Origin: Marilutibacter penaei
GTDB lineage: Bacteria > Pseudomonadota > Gammaproteobacteria > Xanthomonadales > Xanthomonadaceae
NCBI RefSeq assembly: GCF_014145395.1
Contig: NZ_JACHTE010000004.1
Coordinates: 186,001-250,000, forward strand
Length of the DNA stretch: 64,000 nucleotides
Direction: 5' to 3'
In this document: piece after piece, positions 43,656 to 53,173 of the stretch
How the letters are laid out: each line of letters opens with the position of its first letter
Numbering within the stretch: the first letter of the stretch is position 1
Notes under the pieces: model-generated
What the model was told of the DNA's origin: nothing
Seen by the model: the letters and a program-made list of their open reading frames with translations, nothing else
Database searches by the model: none
Program-made: the position numbers and the translations under genes

Positions 43656-44678
43656 ATGGCGGACATGGCCGCCGACACCCTCCGAATCGGCCCGCACGCG
43701 ATCTCGCCGCGCCTCGTCCTGGCGCCGATGGCGGGCGTGACCGACAAGCCCTTCCGGATCCTGTGCAAGCGCATGGGGGCGGGGCTGTGCGTGTCGGAGA
43801 TGACCACCTCGGACCCGCGCTTCTGGCACACCGCCAAATCCCGGCACCGCATGGACCATGCGGGTGAACCCGCACCGGTCAGCGTGCAGATCGCCGGTAC
43901 GGTGCCTGCGACCATGGCGGACGCCGCTCGCCACAACGTCGCGCAGGGCGCCCAGATCATCGACATCAACATGGGCTGCCCGGCGAAGAAGGTCTGCAAC
44001 GCCTGGGCGGGCTCGGCGCTGATGCGCGAACCGGACCTGGTGGCCCGGATCCTGGCGGCGGTGGTCGGTGCGGTGGACGTGCCGGTGACCCTGAAGATCC
44101 GGACCGGATGGGCCGCCGACCGGAAGAACGCACTGGAGATCGCGCGCATCGCCGAGGCAAGCGGCATCGCCGCGCTCGCCGTGCACGGGCGTACGCGCGA
44201 CCAGCAGTACCGGGGTAACGCCGAGTACGACACCATCGCCGAGGTCAAGGCGGCCCTGTCCATCCCCGTGTTCGCCAACGGCGACATCGACTCGCCCGAG
44301 AAGGCGGCGCAGGTGCTCCGCCACACCGGTGCCGATGCGCTGCTGGTCGGCCGTGCGGCCCAGGGCCGCCCCTGGATCTTCCGGGAGATCGCACACTACC
44401 TCGCCACCGGCAGGACGCTGCCTGCACCGACCCTGCGGGAGGTGCGCGAGGTCCTGCTCGGACATCTCGCCGACCTCCATGCCTTCTATGGAGAAGAGGC
44501 CGGTGTCCGGATCGCCCGCAAGCACCTGGGCTGGTACGCCCGGGATCGGCCCGAGAACCACGCGTTCCGCGCCGTGGTCAACCGCGCTGCAACGGCCAGC
44601 GAGCAACTCGGCCTGACCGCCGATTACTTCGATGCGCTGGAAGCCGGCGCGCCGTTCGATCTGTCGGCCGCCGCCTGA
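43656..44678 (+). CDS. dusB: tRNA-dihydrouridine synthase B
   Basis: This 340-residue FMN enzyme reduces uridine in tRNA with NADPH. Family motifs are LAPMAGVTDKPFR near residue 22, the catalytic cysteine in INMGCPAKKVCN (about 108-119), and IRTGWAADRKNALE. The length matches DusB. In E. coli dusB is cotranscribed with fis; no fis lies here, where an unrelated secreted-peptide gene follows. A second ATG 9 bp in (43665) is an alternative start. Confidence 0.95.
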   Translation: MADMAADTLRIGPHAISPRLVLAPMAGVTDKPFRILCKRMGAGLCVSEMTTSDPRFWHTAKSRHRMDHAGEPAPVSVQIAGTVPATMADAARHNVAQGAQIIDINMGCPAKKVCNAWAGSALMREPDLVARILAAVVGAVDVPVTLKIRTGWAADRKNALEIARIAEASGIAALAVHGRTRDQQYRGNAEYDTIAEVKAALSIPVFANGDIDSPEKAAQVLRHTGADALLVGRAAQGRPWIFREIAHYLATGRTLPAPTLREVREVLLGHLADLHAFYGEEAGVRIARKHLGWYARDRPENHAFRAVVNRAATASEQLGLTADYFDALEAGAPFDLSAAA

Positions 44679-44825
44679 GCCGCGGTACCGCGCCGGCGAT
44701 GGCGCCAGAAGTCACCCGTGCCTTTGGCTCATGTGCATCACCGCTGGACGTGGCCGAATATCCCTGCCGGGATGCTCCCCCTCGGCAGTACCCCCGCTGC
44801 CGCATCCCGGCGTAAGGAGACTGCC

Positions 44826-45143
44826 ATGCATGCCAAGTTCGCTACCCTCGTGCTCGCCACGATGGCGGCCTTCCCCGCCGCCGCCAACGACGATCCGGTC
44901 GGCACTTTGTCGGATGTCACCGGATTGAGCGAACGCAAGGTGCAGATGGTGCTCGGCAACCGCACCGCCTTCGCCGAGCACCGCTATTCCTACCAGCGTT
45001 CGCTCGATCAGTTCACGCGTGCCATCGGGGCCGAGAAGCACCAGCGCCTGATGGACGGCGAGCCCGTGGTGCTCGTTGATCGCCAGGGCCAGGAGGTCGT
45101 CGTACAGCTCTCGCCGTCCAGTACGGCGCGCGAGGCCGGCTGA
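44826..45143 (+). CDS. Small secreted protein of unknown function
   Basis: This 105-residue protein has a signal peptide (about 1-20, ending FPAAAND) and a mature part of about 85 residues with no recognised domain. It has no cysteines and ends in a charged Gln-Glu-Val-Val-Val-Gln-Leu strand. The start is set by TAAGGAGA 6 bases upstream of 44826. It follows dusB by about 150 bp and is convergent with the YdjM-like gene, the two stops 4 bp apart. Confidence 0.75.
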   Translation: MHAKFATLVLATMAAFPAAANDDPVGTLSDVTGLSERKVQMVLGNRTAFAEHRYSYQRSLDQFTRAIGAEKHQRLMDGEPVVLVDRQGQEVVVQLSPSSTAREAG

Positions 45144-45147
45144 TCCC

Positions 45148-46209
45148 TCATCCGTGCGGTGCCGGCCGGCTCGAAGCCGGCACCGCATCCGGCGCTGCCG
45201 GGCTGCCGGGCTCGTTCCAGATGCGGGTCCACATGGAGGCCAGCCGCTGCCTCGCCTGCCACGGCCATGCCATCTGTTCCGGCGGGATTTCCCGCCACGT
45301 GTCCGCATCCTTCGTGGCAACGGCGAACCGGAACGTGTAGTCGGGCTCGGCGCCCATCCGCAGGTCCGACAACACCAGTTTCCCGTCGCGCTGCTCCGCC
45401 TTCATGAAGCCGTGGTTGAACCAGCGCAGGCGTGCCACCGCGGGATAGTCCGCGACCGCGAGGAGCCCCCGCGTATCCGACGCATGCGCGCTGAAGCGCA
45501 TCGGGGCACGGTCCGCGACCAGCGATCGCTCGCCCTCGAGGAAGCCCTCGGGCGTCATCACCACCACCCGCCACAGCAGGATGTTGAACGGCATCGGCAC
45601 CGAGAACCGCGGCGCATCCTCCAGGCCACGTTCGGCCAGTACCGCCTTCGCGGCGTCCTCGACCGCGTGCTTCGCCAGCAGGGACGCACCGAGGTACAGG
45701 CTGCTGACGACGAGGCCCGCCATCAATGCCTGCCGTGCCAGGGGTCGCGCCCGGGCCCACCACGCGATGACACAGGCGCACAGCAGCCATACCGTGTACA
45801 GCGGATCGACGATGAACACGCTGGACCACATCGTCGGCCGTACCGGCAGCGGCCACAGCAATTGCGTGCCATAGACCGTGAACGCATCCAGCAGGGGATG
45901 GGTGCACAACGCCGCCTGCATGGCCCAGAACCACCGCCGCGGCGATTCGGCGACGCGTCCGCCGCGCCCCCTGCACCAGGCCCATATCCCCCAGGCCACG
46001 AAGGGCAGCACCAGCAGCGAATGACTGAGGCCGCGATGCAGGGTCATCCGTTGCACCGGGTCGTCGGTCAGCAGGTTGATGGGCAGGACGTCGAGGTCCG
46101 GCAGGGTGCCGAGCGCGGCACCCGCCAGCAACGCGGCCCGGCGATGCCCAGCCGGCGCGATGGCAGCGGCGAGGGCACCGCCAAGGACGATCTGGGTCAG
46201 CGAATCCAT
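45148..46209 (-). CDS. YdjM-like membrane-bound metal-dependent hydrolase
   Basis: This 353-residue membrane protein belongs to the YdjM/YbcI family of putative membrane metal-dependent hydrolases. The N-terminal MDSLTQIVLGGALAAAI is the family start, and the conserved Asp and His residues appear in LPDLDVLP, HRGLSHSLL and THPLLDAFTVYG, all near membrane helices. The C-terminal 130 residues are soluble and less conserved. Function is not established. Its 5' end lies 39 bp after the LpxH-like gene's stop, so the two are probably cotranscribed on the minus strand. Confidence 0.88.
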   Translation of the reverse strand: MDSLTQIVLGGALAAAIAPAGHRRAALLAGAALGTLPDLDVLPINLLTDDPVQRMTLHRGLSHSLLVLPFVAWGIWAWCRGRGGRVAESPRRWFWAMQAALCTHPLLDAFTVYGTQLLWPLPVRPTMWSSVFIVDPLYTVWLLCACVIAWWARARPLARQALMAGLVVSSLYLGASLLAKHAVEDAAKAVLAERGLEDAPRFSVPMPFNILLWRVVVMTPEGFLEGERSLVADRAPMRFSAHASDTRGLLAVADYPAVARLRWFNHGFMKAEQRDGKLVLSDLRMGAEPDYTFRFAVATKDADTWREIPPEQMAWPWQARQRLASMWTRIWNEPGSPAAPDAVPASSRPAPHG

Positions 46210-46248
46210 CCGCGCATGCTACCCGCACCCGTGCGGCCGGCGAAGACG

Positions 46249-47070
46249 TCAGGCCGCCCGTGCCAGGGGTCTCGGCGGCAGCGGCCGCGCGGGCAGTATG
46301 GCCAATGTCTCGCCCGCATGGGTCAGCAGCTTGAGGCTGCCATCCGGCGCTTCGGCCAGCGCGGTCAGGCTCTCCACCCAGTCACCGTCGTTCGCGTAGA
46401 TGCAGCCGTCGCGCTCGAACAGTGCGGCCCGGTGGATATGGCCGCAGACGATGCCGTCCAGGCCCCTCCGGCGAGCGTCATCGAGCCCGGCCTGGACGAA
46501 GCGCGCGATGTAGCGCTCCGCCGCGCCGCTCCGTCGCTTCAGGAACTCAGCCATCGACCAGTAGCGCATGCCGGCCATCCGGCGGAGCCGGTTGACCCAG
46601 CGGTTGCCGGTGAGGATGCGGTAGTACAGCCAGTCGCCGAGCCGCTCCTGCAGGCCACCGAACTGCGTGCTGCCGTCGTAGTCGTCGCCATGGATGACCA
46701 GCAGCCGCCGGCCGTCGGCGGTCACGTGCACCGCCCGCCGCCTGACCTGCATGCGCGGCAGCACCAAGCCGCAGAAGCGACGTATCGGACGGTCGTGGTT
46801 GCCAGGCACGTACACCAGCTCGGTGCCGGCCCGTGCCAGCGCATGCAGCGCCTCCACCACCCGGTGCTGGTCCTGCTTCCAGACCGCGCGACGCTGTGCC
46901 ATCCACCACAGGTCGACGATGTCGCCGACCAGGTAAAGGCGATCGCAGCGCAGTCGATGGAGGAAATCCGCCAGTTCGGCGGCATGGCAATGCATCGAAC
47001 CCAGGTGCACGTCCGAAATGAAGACCGTGCGGTGGCGCTCGGGCATCCGGGACAACGGTCGCGTGCTCAT
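46249..47070 (-). CDS. LpxH-like calcineurin-type metallophosphoesterase
   Basis: This 273-residue phosphoesterase has the calcineurin motifs in order: SDVHLGS, GDIVDLWW, PGNHDRPI and a late GDDYDGS / CGHIHRAAL pair, with His and Asp metal ligands. The layout matches UDP-2,3-diacylglucosamine diphosphatase-type enzymes. Many xanthomonads have more than one such gene, and it cannot be said that this is the lipid A enzyme. The start at 47070 follows in frame after about 60 residues of non-conserved upstream reading. It is divergent from metK. Confidence 0.88.
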   Translation of the reverse strand: MSTRPLSRMPERHRTVFISDVHLGSMHCHAAELADFLHRLRCDRLYLVGDIVDLWWMAQRRAVWKQDQHRVVEALHALARAGTELVYVPGNHDRPIRRFCGLVLPRMQVRRRAVHVTADGRRLLVIHGDDYDGSTQFGGLQERLGDWLYYRILTGNRWVNRLRRMAGMRYWSMAEFLKRRSGAAERYIARFVQAGLDDARRRGLDGIVCGHIHRAALFERDGCIYANDGDWVESLTALAEAPDGSLKLLTHAGETLAILPARPLPPRPLARAA

Positions 47071-47273
47071 CGCAATCCCCAGGCGGGCCGTTGGACCTGC
47101 ATGGTGCCGCCCGGCCAAGGCAGTGGCGTTGCGACACCGCGACAGTCGCGTGACATTCCGGGCCCGGATCCTTAACCCGCAGGAAACATCCGGAACGGGC
47201 ACAATGCACGCTGGCGGCCGGTCCGGTATCATTTCCGGCCATCCTTCTATCCGAATCAAAGGATAAAGACCTG

Positions 47274-48506
47274 ATGTCCAGCTACCTGTTCACCTCCGAA
47301 TCCGTGTCCGAGGGTCATCCGGACAAGATCGCCGACCAGATCTCCGATGCCGTCCTCGACGCGATCCTCGCGCAGGACAAACGCGCCCGCGTGGCCTGCG
47401 AGACGCTGGTGAAGACCGGCGCGGCGATCGTCGCCGGTGAGGTCACCACGACGGCGTGGGTGGACATCGAGGAGCTGACCCGCAAGGTCATCAACCAGAT
47501 CGGCTACGACAACTCCAACGTCGGCTTCGACGGCCACACCTGCGCGATCATCAACATGCTCGGCAAGCAGTCGCCGGACATCGCCGCGGGCGTCGACGGC
47601 AGCGCGAAGAAGCAGAAGAAGCCGGAGGAACAGGGCGCGGGCGACCAGGGCCTGATGTTCGGCTACGCCTGCAACGAAGCCCCGGAGTTCATGCCGGCGC
47701 CGATCTACTACAGCCACCGCCTCGTGGAGCAGCAGGCCAAGGTCCGCAAGAAGAAGAACTCCCCGCTGTCGTGGCTGCGCCCGGACGCCAAGAGCCAGGT
47801 CACCCTGCGCTACGACAACGCCAACCAGATCGTCGGCCTCGATGCCGTCGTGCTGTCGACCCAGCACGACCCGGGCATCAAGCAGAAGGACCTGGTCGAA
47901 GCGGTGCGCGAGCATATCCTTAAGCCGGTGCTGCCGAAGAAGTGGCTCGACGCGCTGCCGAAGAACAAGGTGCACATCAACCCGACCGGCATCTTCGTGA
48001 TCGGCGGCCCGGTGGGCGACTGCGGCCTGACCGGCCGCAAGATCATCGTCGACACCTACGGCGGCATGGCTCGCCACGGCGGCGGTGCGTTCTCGGGCAA
48101 GGATCCGTCGAAGGTCGACCGTTCCGCGGCCTACGCGGCGCGCTACGTCGCCAAGAACGTGGTCGCCGCCGGCCTGGCCGACAAGTGCGAGGTCCAGGTG
48201 AGCTACGCCATCGGCGTCGCCGAGCCGACCTCGATCTCCGTCACCACCTTCGGCACCGGCCGGATCAGCGACGACAAGATCGAGAAGCTGATCCGCAAGC
48301 ACTTCGACCTGCGCCCCTACGGCATCGTGAAGATGCTCGACCTGATCCACCCGATCTACCAGCAGACCGCGGCCTACGGCCACTTCGGCCGCAAGCCGAA
48401 GGAAGTCAGCTACGTCGACGGCGCGGGCAACACGCAGGTCGCCACGGCCTTCTCCTGGGAGAAGACCGACAAGGCGGAAGAGCTACGCAAGGCCGCGAAG
48501 CTGTAA
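47274..48506 (+). CDS. metK: S-adenosylmethionine synthase
   Basis: This 410-residue enzyme makes SAM from methionine and ATP. Signature motifs are [21 protein letters not shown] (about 12-32), [12 protein letters not shown] (about 122-133) and [19 protein letters not shown]. About a dozen extra residues (a Lys-rich [12 protein letters not shown] insertion near 107-118) lengthen it past the E. coli enzyme (384). A weak -10 (TATCAT, 47227-47232) lies upstream, and no SAM riboswitch is apparent. It begins the methyl cycle completed here by ahcY and metF. Confidence 0.98.
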   Translation: MSSYLFTSESVSEGHPDKIADQISDAVLDAILAQDKRARVACETLVKTGAAIVAGEVTTTAWVDIEELTRKVINQIGYDNSNVGFDGHTCAIINMLGKQSPDIAAGVDGSAKKQKKPEEQGAGDQGLMFGYACNEAPEFMPAPIYYSHRLVEQQAKVRKKKNSPLSWLRPDAKSQVTLRYDNANQIVGLDAVVLSTQHDPGIKQKDLVEAVREHILKPVLPKKWLDALPKNKVHINPTGIFVIGGPVGDCGLTGRKIIVDTYGGMARHGGGAFSGKDPSKVDRSAAYAARYVAKNVVAAGLADKCEVQVSYAIGVAEPTSISVTTFGTGRISDDKIEKLIRKHFDLRPYGIVKMLDLIHPIYQQTAAYGHFGRKPKEVSYVDGAGNTQVATAFSWEKTDKAEELRKAAKL

Positions 48507-48527
48507 GCGCACCTGCCACTTCGATAC

Positions 48528-48563
48528 CCGACGGGCCGCCCTGTGCGGCCCGTTTTCATGTGG
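48528..48563. repeat. 36-bp direct repeat, left copy (contains the metK terminator)
   Basis: This 36-bp sequence is identical to 49681-49716. It includes the metK terminator stem and continues through its T tract and five more bases, so identity exceeds what the hairpin alone would need. Together the two copies bracket about 1.1 kb of lower-GC DNA carrying an orphan gene. Confidence 0.88.
48531..48557 (+). terminator. Intrinsic terminator after metK
   Basis: A 9-bp perfect stem ACGGGCCGC / GCGGCCCGT with a CCTGT loop (48531-48553) is followed by TTTC, 24 bp after the metK stop. Confidence 0.9.
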
Positions 48564-48689
48564 ATATGTGATAAGGCTTACAGGGGCGGCCCAGTGAATG
48601 CCGGAGGGTGATGCTGCCGCACGCCAAGGAGAGTTGATGCATGCCTTTCCGAGCAGGTCGGTTGTGCGCTCGACCATAAGGAGGAACAC

Positions 48690-49469
48690 ATGAAGGACCT
48701 GTGGCCAGAACGCACCGCCACGACACGATTCCACGCTCTACTGGTTGCGATTCTGTTTGCGCCCACCACCGCGGCAATCGAAAGCGGACCCACACGCTCG
48801 CCGGCCGCGGCGAGATCGGATAGCCTCGAAGCCGCCCAGGTGCTGCCCGTCCATTTGGCGTCATCGCGAGCAGCCGTCGGGACACCCGATGAGAGCGAGG
48901 TAGAAGGGCCCTTCTCCCCCTTTCCGGTGCTGCTGGAGGGCGCAAATCCCTACGCCTTCAATTCCACTGGTGCGACGCTCTCGTTCCGGTTGTCAGGTGA
49001 CACCTTCAACCCAGACCCGCGCTCTATCAAGCTGTATCGGAACGGCGTGCCCCAGCCAGCCACTGCAATCAGCGTTTCTGAGTCCGTCGTGCGTGTTTCT
49101 GGAACCATCCTCGTGAATGGGCCCAATCGAATTGCGTTGTGGGCGGAGGACAGCGGTGGCCTTCCGCTGGAGGTAGAGCGATCGCTTTGGGCGGGGGATA
49201 ACGTACTTGAGGTGCGAACGGAGGACGAGCACGGCCATGCCCTTCCTGGTGTCACGGTTCGCGTCGCCCTCGAAGCGGACCACCGAGTGCAATTCTCAGG
49301 GGTGACCGACGCCCAGGGCATCCTGCTGGTCTCCAACCTGCCGGACAGGATGGTTCGTCTCGAAGGATGGGGCGAAGAGGCGCGGTCTGGATCTCATGCT
49401 GCACACGGCTCGGACGCAGTGGTCCGCCTTCGGCTGTATCCCGCTGACGTCCCGGGTAACGTCGATTGA
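48690..49469 (+). CDS. Secreted orphan protein with Ig-like/carboxypeptidase-regulatory-like region
   Basis: This 259-residue protein has an N-terminal signal-like hydrophobic stretch (about 14-28) and no recognised full domain. The middle resembles a beta-sandwich (LSFRLSGDTFNPDPRSIKLY), and residues about 185-225 (GVTVRVALEADHRVQFSGVTD) look like a carboxypeptidase-regulatory or Ig-like repeat. G+C is about 53-60%, clearly below the neighbours. The start is set by AGGAGG upstream. It is bracketed by the two 36-bp repeats and is an accessory, probably acquired, gene. Function unknown. Confidence 0.7.
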   Translation: MKDLWPERTATTRFHALLVAILFAPTTAAIESGPTRSPAAARSDSLEAAQVLPVHLASSRAAVGTPDESEVEGPFSPFPVLLEGANPYAFNSTGATLSFRLSGDTFNPDPRSIKLYRNGVPQPATAISVSESVVRVSGTILVNGPNRIALWAEDSGGLPLEVERSLWAGDNVLEVRTEDEHGHALPGVTVRVALEADHRVQFSGVTDAQGILLVSNLPDRMVRLEGWGEEARSGSHAAHGSDAVVRLRLYPADVPGNVD

Positions 49470-49680
49470 GCGGACTTCTACCCCCGCGGGAAGATGGCCT
49501 GATTGACGGCTTGCGTCACGCTGCTAGGTGTCACCCTTGAGGGCGCTTGGATACAGCTCCGAAAAAATCCAACAACGTAATCTCCGGTGCGCGGATGCGC
49601 ACCCTCCGGCGCGTACGGAAGCCTGGGCGCGGAGCCTTGCGCTACCCGGCATGGAGCGCGTAACGGCGAGTCCATGAGCG
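49470..49680. other. Non-coding tail of the lower-GC segment
   Basis: About 210 bp between the orphan gene and the right repeat hold no supported gene. A short hairpin GGTGCGC / GCGCACC with a GGAT loop (49586-49603) is present and lies between CTCC and CCTCCGG. The composition matches the preceding gene. Confidence 0.4.
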
Positions 49681-49716
49681 CCGACGGGCCGCCCTGTGCG
49701 GCCCGTTTTCATGTGG
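49681..49716. repeat. 36-bp direct repeat, right copy
   Basis: Identical to 48528-48563, including the terminator stem (ACGGGCCGC / GCGGCCCGT) and its T tract. It lies about 140 bp before the ATP-grasp gene start. Confidence 0.88.
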
Positions 49717-49853
49717 CCTTGCCGCTGGCTCGTGTTAGATGGTGATTCGCGACGGACTCGCGGGCGCCTCCAGCGATGCAGGTGCCCGGCCGCCTCCGGC
49801 CCTCCCCCGACTCCCGGTTCGTTGCGTTCCCCGATCCAGACGCGGAGCACGCC

Positions 49854-51293
49854 ATGCCCGACGGCTTTGACGAGATGCACGATGCGGACGGCCAGGTCCG
49901 GCCGCACTATCACGCCTTCGACGACTGGGTACGCGGCACGCCCGAAGCCGTCATTGCCGGCAAGCGGCGCGAGGCGGAGATCTCCTTCACCCGCGTCGGC
50001 ATCACCTTCTCCGTCTATGGCGAAGAGTCGGGCAACGAGCGCCTGATCCCGTTCGACATCGTGCCGCGCATCCTGCCCGCGTCGGAGTGGCGGATGCTTG
50101 AAGCCGGCCTGCGCCAGCGCGTCCATGCACTGAACCTGTTCCTGGACGATGTCTACGGCGAGCAGCGCATCCTCAAGGAAGGACGCGTCCCGCAGGCCCT
50201 GGTGCTGGGCAACAGCGAATACCGGAAGGAGATGCAGGGCCTGGAGGTACCGGGCGGCATCTACTCCCACGTGTCCGGGATCGACCTGGTCCGCGCCGGC
50301 GATGGCGAGTACTACGTGCTTGAAGACAACCTGCGCGTGCCATCCGGCGTGTCCTACATGCTCGAGAACCGGCGGATGATGGCCCGGCTGATACCGGAGC
50401 TGTTCTCGCGCCAGCAGATCGCGCCCGTCGAGCGCTATCCCGATGCCTTGCTCGAGATACTCCGGCAGGCAGCCCCGGTCGGCATCGACAACCCGGTGGT
50501 CGCGGTACTGACGCCGGGAGCGGCGAATTCAGCGTACTTCGAGCATGCGTTCCTGGCCCAGCAGATGGGGGTGGAACTGGTGGAGGGTGCGGACCTGTTC
50601 GTGCGGGACGACATGGTCTACATGCGCACCACCCGCGGGCCCCAGCGCGTGCACGTGATCTATCGCCGCATCAACGACGACTACCTCGACCCGAACGTGT
50701 TCCGCCCCGAATCAATGCTGGGCGTGCCGGGCCTCTTCAATGCCTACCGGGCCGGCCACGTCACCCTGGCGAATGCGCCGGGCACGGGTGTCGGCGACGA
50801 CAAATCGGTCTACCCGTTCGTGCCGGAGATGATCCGCTTCTACCTGAGCGAAGAGCCGATCCTGCACAACGTACCGACCTACCAGCTGCGCAATCCCGAT
50901 GAGCGCCAGTACGTGCTCGACAACCTCGCCGAGCTCGTCGTGAAGGAGGTCCACGGCGCCGGCGGCTACGGGATGCTGGTGGGCCCCGCCTCGACCCGGG
51001 AGGAAATCGAGGCGTTCCGGCAGCGCATCCTGGACGATCCCGACAACTACATCGGGCAGCCGACCTTGTCGCTGTCGACGTGCCCCACCTTCGCCGAGAG
51101 CGGGCTCGCGCCCCGCCACATCGACCTTCGCCCCTACATCCTTTCGGGCGAGAAGATCCATGTGATGCCTGGCGGCCTGACACGGGTGGCGCTGCGCGAA
51201 GGCTCGCTGGTGGTGAACTCGTCGCAGGGCGGCGGCACCAAGGACACCTGGGTGCTCGACACCGACGCGCCGCTTCCGGGAGGAACCCGCTGA
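49854..51293 (+). CDS. Circularly permuted type 2 ATP-grasp protein
   Basis: This 479-residue protein belongs to the circularly permuted ATP-grasp family (formerly DUF404/DUF407), predicted to form amide bonds with ATP. Recognisable stretches are RHALNLFLDDVYGEQRIL-like sequence near residue 85, SGIDLVRAGDGEYYVLEDNLRVPSG (about 143-167), and KEVHGAGGYGMLVGP (about 365-380), which hold nucleotide and metal ligands. The start at 49854 follows GGAG. It is the first gene of a unit with the alpha-E and Anbu genes; its stop overlaps the alpha-E start (TGATG). The substrate is unknown. Confidence 0.92.
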   Translation: MPDGFDEMHDADGQVRPHYHAFDDWVRGTPEAVIAGKRREAEISFTRVGITFSVYGEESGNERLIPFDIVPRILPASEWRMLEAGLRQRVHALNLFLDDVYGEQRILKEGRVPQALVLGNSEYRKEMQGLEVPGGIYSHVSGIDLVRAGDGEYYVLEDNLRVPSGVSYMLENRRMMARLIPELFSRQQIAPVERYPDALLEILRQAAPVGIDNPVVAVLTPGAANSAYFEHAFLAQQMGVELVEGADLFVRDDMVYMRTTRGPQRVHVIYRRINDDYLDPNVFRPESMLGVPGLFNAYRAGHVTLANAPGTGVGDDKSVYPFVPEMIRFYLSEEPILHNVPTYQLRNPDERQYVLDNLAELVVKEVHGAGGYGMLVGPASTREEIEAFRQRILDDPDNYIGQPTLSLSTCPTFAESGLAPRHIDLRPYILSGEKIHVMPGGLTRVALREGSLVVNSSQGGGTKDTWVLDTDAPLPGGTR

Positions 51294-52318
51294 TGCTGTG
51301 CCGGACCGTCAACGACCTGTACTGGGTGGCACGCCACATGGAGCGCGCCGAGAACACCGCCCGCCTGCTGGATGTCACCCAGCGCATCGCGATGCTGCCG
51401 GAGCGCCTGGACCGCGGCAAGGCGCAGGCCGCGCCTTGGCGCCGGGCGCTGGAGGCGCTCGGGGTGGCGGATCGCTTCGAGTCCTGCCACGACCGGATCG
51501 ACGGGGAAACCGTGGTCGACTTCCTGCTGCTGTCGCCCGACAACCCCTCGTCGATCCACCACGCCTTCCATGCCGCGCGCGAGAACGCACGGGCACAACG
51601 GGTGGCGATCACCGCCGAGATGTACGAGGACCTCAACGCGACCTGGCTGGAGATGCGCGGCATCGACGCGGCCCGGATCCGCAACGAGGGCATCAGCGGC
51701 GTGCTGGAGTGGATCAAGAACTGCTCCGCCTCGTTCCGCGGCGTCATGATCGGCACGCTCGGTCGCGACGAGGGCTATCACTTCCTGCGCCTCGGGACGT
51801 TCATCGAACGGGCGGACTGGGCCATCCGGATGCTCGACGTGGTCGGCAGCGACGCCGACCTGGCCGAAAGCCGCGAGGTACGCGACGCGGTCGAGTACTT
51901 CCAGTGGAGTGCCCTGCTGCAGTCGCTGTCGGCCTTCGAGACCTACCGCCGCCTCTATCGGGACTCGGTCAACCCCGTCACCGTCACAGAGCTCATGCTG
52001 CTCAATGGCGGCAACCCGCGCTCGCTGCGCACCTGCGTGGGGCGCCTGCACGAGGTCCTGCAGTCGCTCGCGGGGCATGACGGACTGGAGGTGGTGCGGC
52101 AGGCCGGTTCGCTCGCCGCCCAGGTCCAGTACGCCCGCCTGGACGAGATCGTGGAGAGCGGGCTGGAGGCCTGGTTGCAGGATGCGATGGCGCGACTGGT
52201 CCGGCTCGGCGACGAGATCCATCGCCAGTTCATGTCGGCGGACGATGAAGTGACGCCGGTACCGGCATGGCCTCGCGGCGCATCACAGACCCAGTCGCAG
52301 TCGGGTCCGCGACCGTGA
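51293..52318 (+). CDS. Alpha-E domain protein (DUF403)
   Basis: This 341-residue all-helical protein belongs to the alpha-E (DUF403) family, which always travels with circularly permuted ATP-grasp proteins. The N-terminal NDLYWVARHMERAENTARLL is the family signature, and GRDEGYHFLRLGTFIERADW recurs in the middle. It starts within the ATP-grasp stop codon (TGATG), so translation is coupled. The Anbu gene follows after 67 bp. Biochemical role unknown. Confidence 0.93.
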   Translation: MLCRTVNDLYWVARHMERAENTARLLDVTQRIAMLPERLDRGKAQAAPWRRALEALGVADRFESCHDRIDGETVVDFLLLSPDNPSSIHHAFHAARENARAQRVAITAEMYEDLNATWLEMRGIDAARIRNEGISGVLEWIKNCSASFRGVMIGTLGRDEGYHFLRLGTFIERADWAIRMLDVVGSDADLAESREVRDAVEYFQWSALLQSLSAFETYRRLYRDSVNPVTVTELMLLNGGNPRSLRTCVGRLHEVLQSLAGHDGLEVVRQAGSLAAQVQYARLDEIVESGLEAWLQDAMARLVRLGDEIHRQFMSADDEVTPVPAWPRGASQTQSQSGPRP

Positions 52319-52385
52319 GGCAGGCTTGCCCCGCCCGATGCCCGCGGCACAATAGCGCCGACCCCGTCCGCCGCGCGAACCGTCC

Positions 52386-53132
52386 ATGACCTACTGCATC
52401 GGAATGAACCTCGACGACGGTCTGGTGTTCCTGTCCGACTCGAGGACGAACGCCGGCGTCGACGACCTCCGCAGCGCCGGGAAGATGCGCACGTTCGGCG
52501 CCGAGGGCGAGCGCCTGCTGGTGACGCTGTCGTCGGGCAACCTCTCGCTGACCCAGAACGTGCTCAATCTGCTCGAACAGCGCGCGCGCCACGAGCCCGA
52601 CCGGCCCGGCCTGCACAACGCCCCGTCGATGGTCGACGTCGCCCAGCTGCTGGGCGACTGCATGCGTGAGGTCCGTGGCCGCGACGAGGCCTACCTGCGC
52701 GCCCGCGACATCGATCCCACGGGCAGCTTCATCGTCGGCGGGCAGATCCGCGGCGAGGCGCCCCGGCTGTTCCTGGTCTACTCGGAAGGCAACTACATCG
52801 AGAGCACGCGCGAGACGCCCTACTTCCAGACCGGCGAGACGCGCTTCGGCAAGCCGATCATCGATCGCGTCGTCGTACCGGCCACGCCGTTGCACGAGGC
52901 CAGCAAATGCGCGCTCGTATCGATGGACTCGACCATGCGGTCCAACCTCTCGGTCGGCCCCCCGCTCGACCTGCTCGTGTACCGGCGCGACAGCCTGGGA
53001 TCCCCCATCCAGCACCGGCTGGAAGACACCGACCCCTACCTGCTCACGCTGCAGCGGCAATGGAACGACGCGCTGCGCATTGCGCTGAATGCGCTGCCCC
53101 CGGCCCCCTGGATGGACGACTGCAGCGGCTGA
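52386..53132 (+). CDS. Anbu-type proteasome-like peptidase
   Basis: This 248-residue protein is of the Anbu (bacterial proteasome-related, HslV-like) family. Removal of Met1 would leave Thr2 as the N-terminal nucleophile (MTYCIGMNL), and the family strings SDSRTNAGVD (about 17-26) and GSFIVGGQ (about 113-120) follow. Anbu forms open-ring or helical assemblies; substrates are uncertain. In most genomes the module also has a transglutaminase gene, which is missing here. It ends just before the SAH riboswitch of ahcY. Confidence 0.92.
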   Translation: MTYCIGMNLDDGLVFLSDSRTNAGVDDLRSAGKMRTFGAEGERLLVTLSSGNLSLTQNVLNLLEQRARHEPDRPGLHNAPSMVDVAQLLGDCMREVRGRDEAYLRARDIDPTGSFIVGGQIRGEAPRLFLVYSEGNYIESTRETPYFQTGETRFGKPIIDRVVVPATPLHEASKCALVSMDSTMRSNLSVGPPLDLLVYRRDSLGSPIQHRLEDTDPYLLTLQRQWNDALRIALNALPPAPWMDDCSG

Positions 53133-53173
53133 ACGCCCGCTCGTGGCCAGACGCCATGGCACCGCACTCGCGG

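Noticed and set aside
44679-44825. fis gene after dusB
   Set aside because: The E. coli order was looked for; no fis-like protein is present and a secreted small protein follows.
47071-47273. SAM riboswitch before metK
   Set aside because: The 200-bp leader shows only a small TATCC/GGATA hairpin near the start and no known SAM aptamer core.
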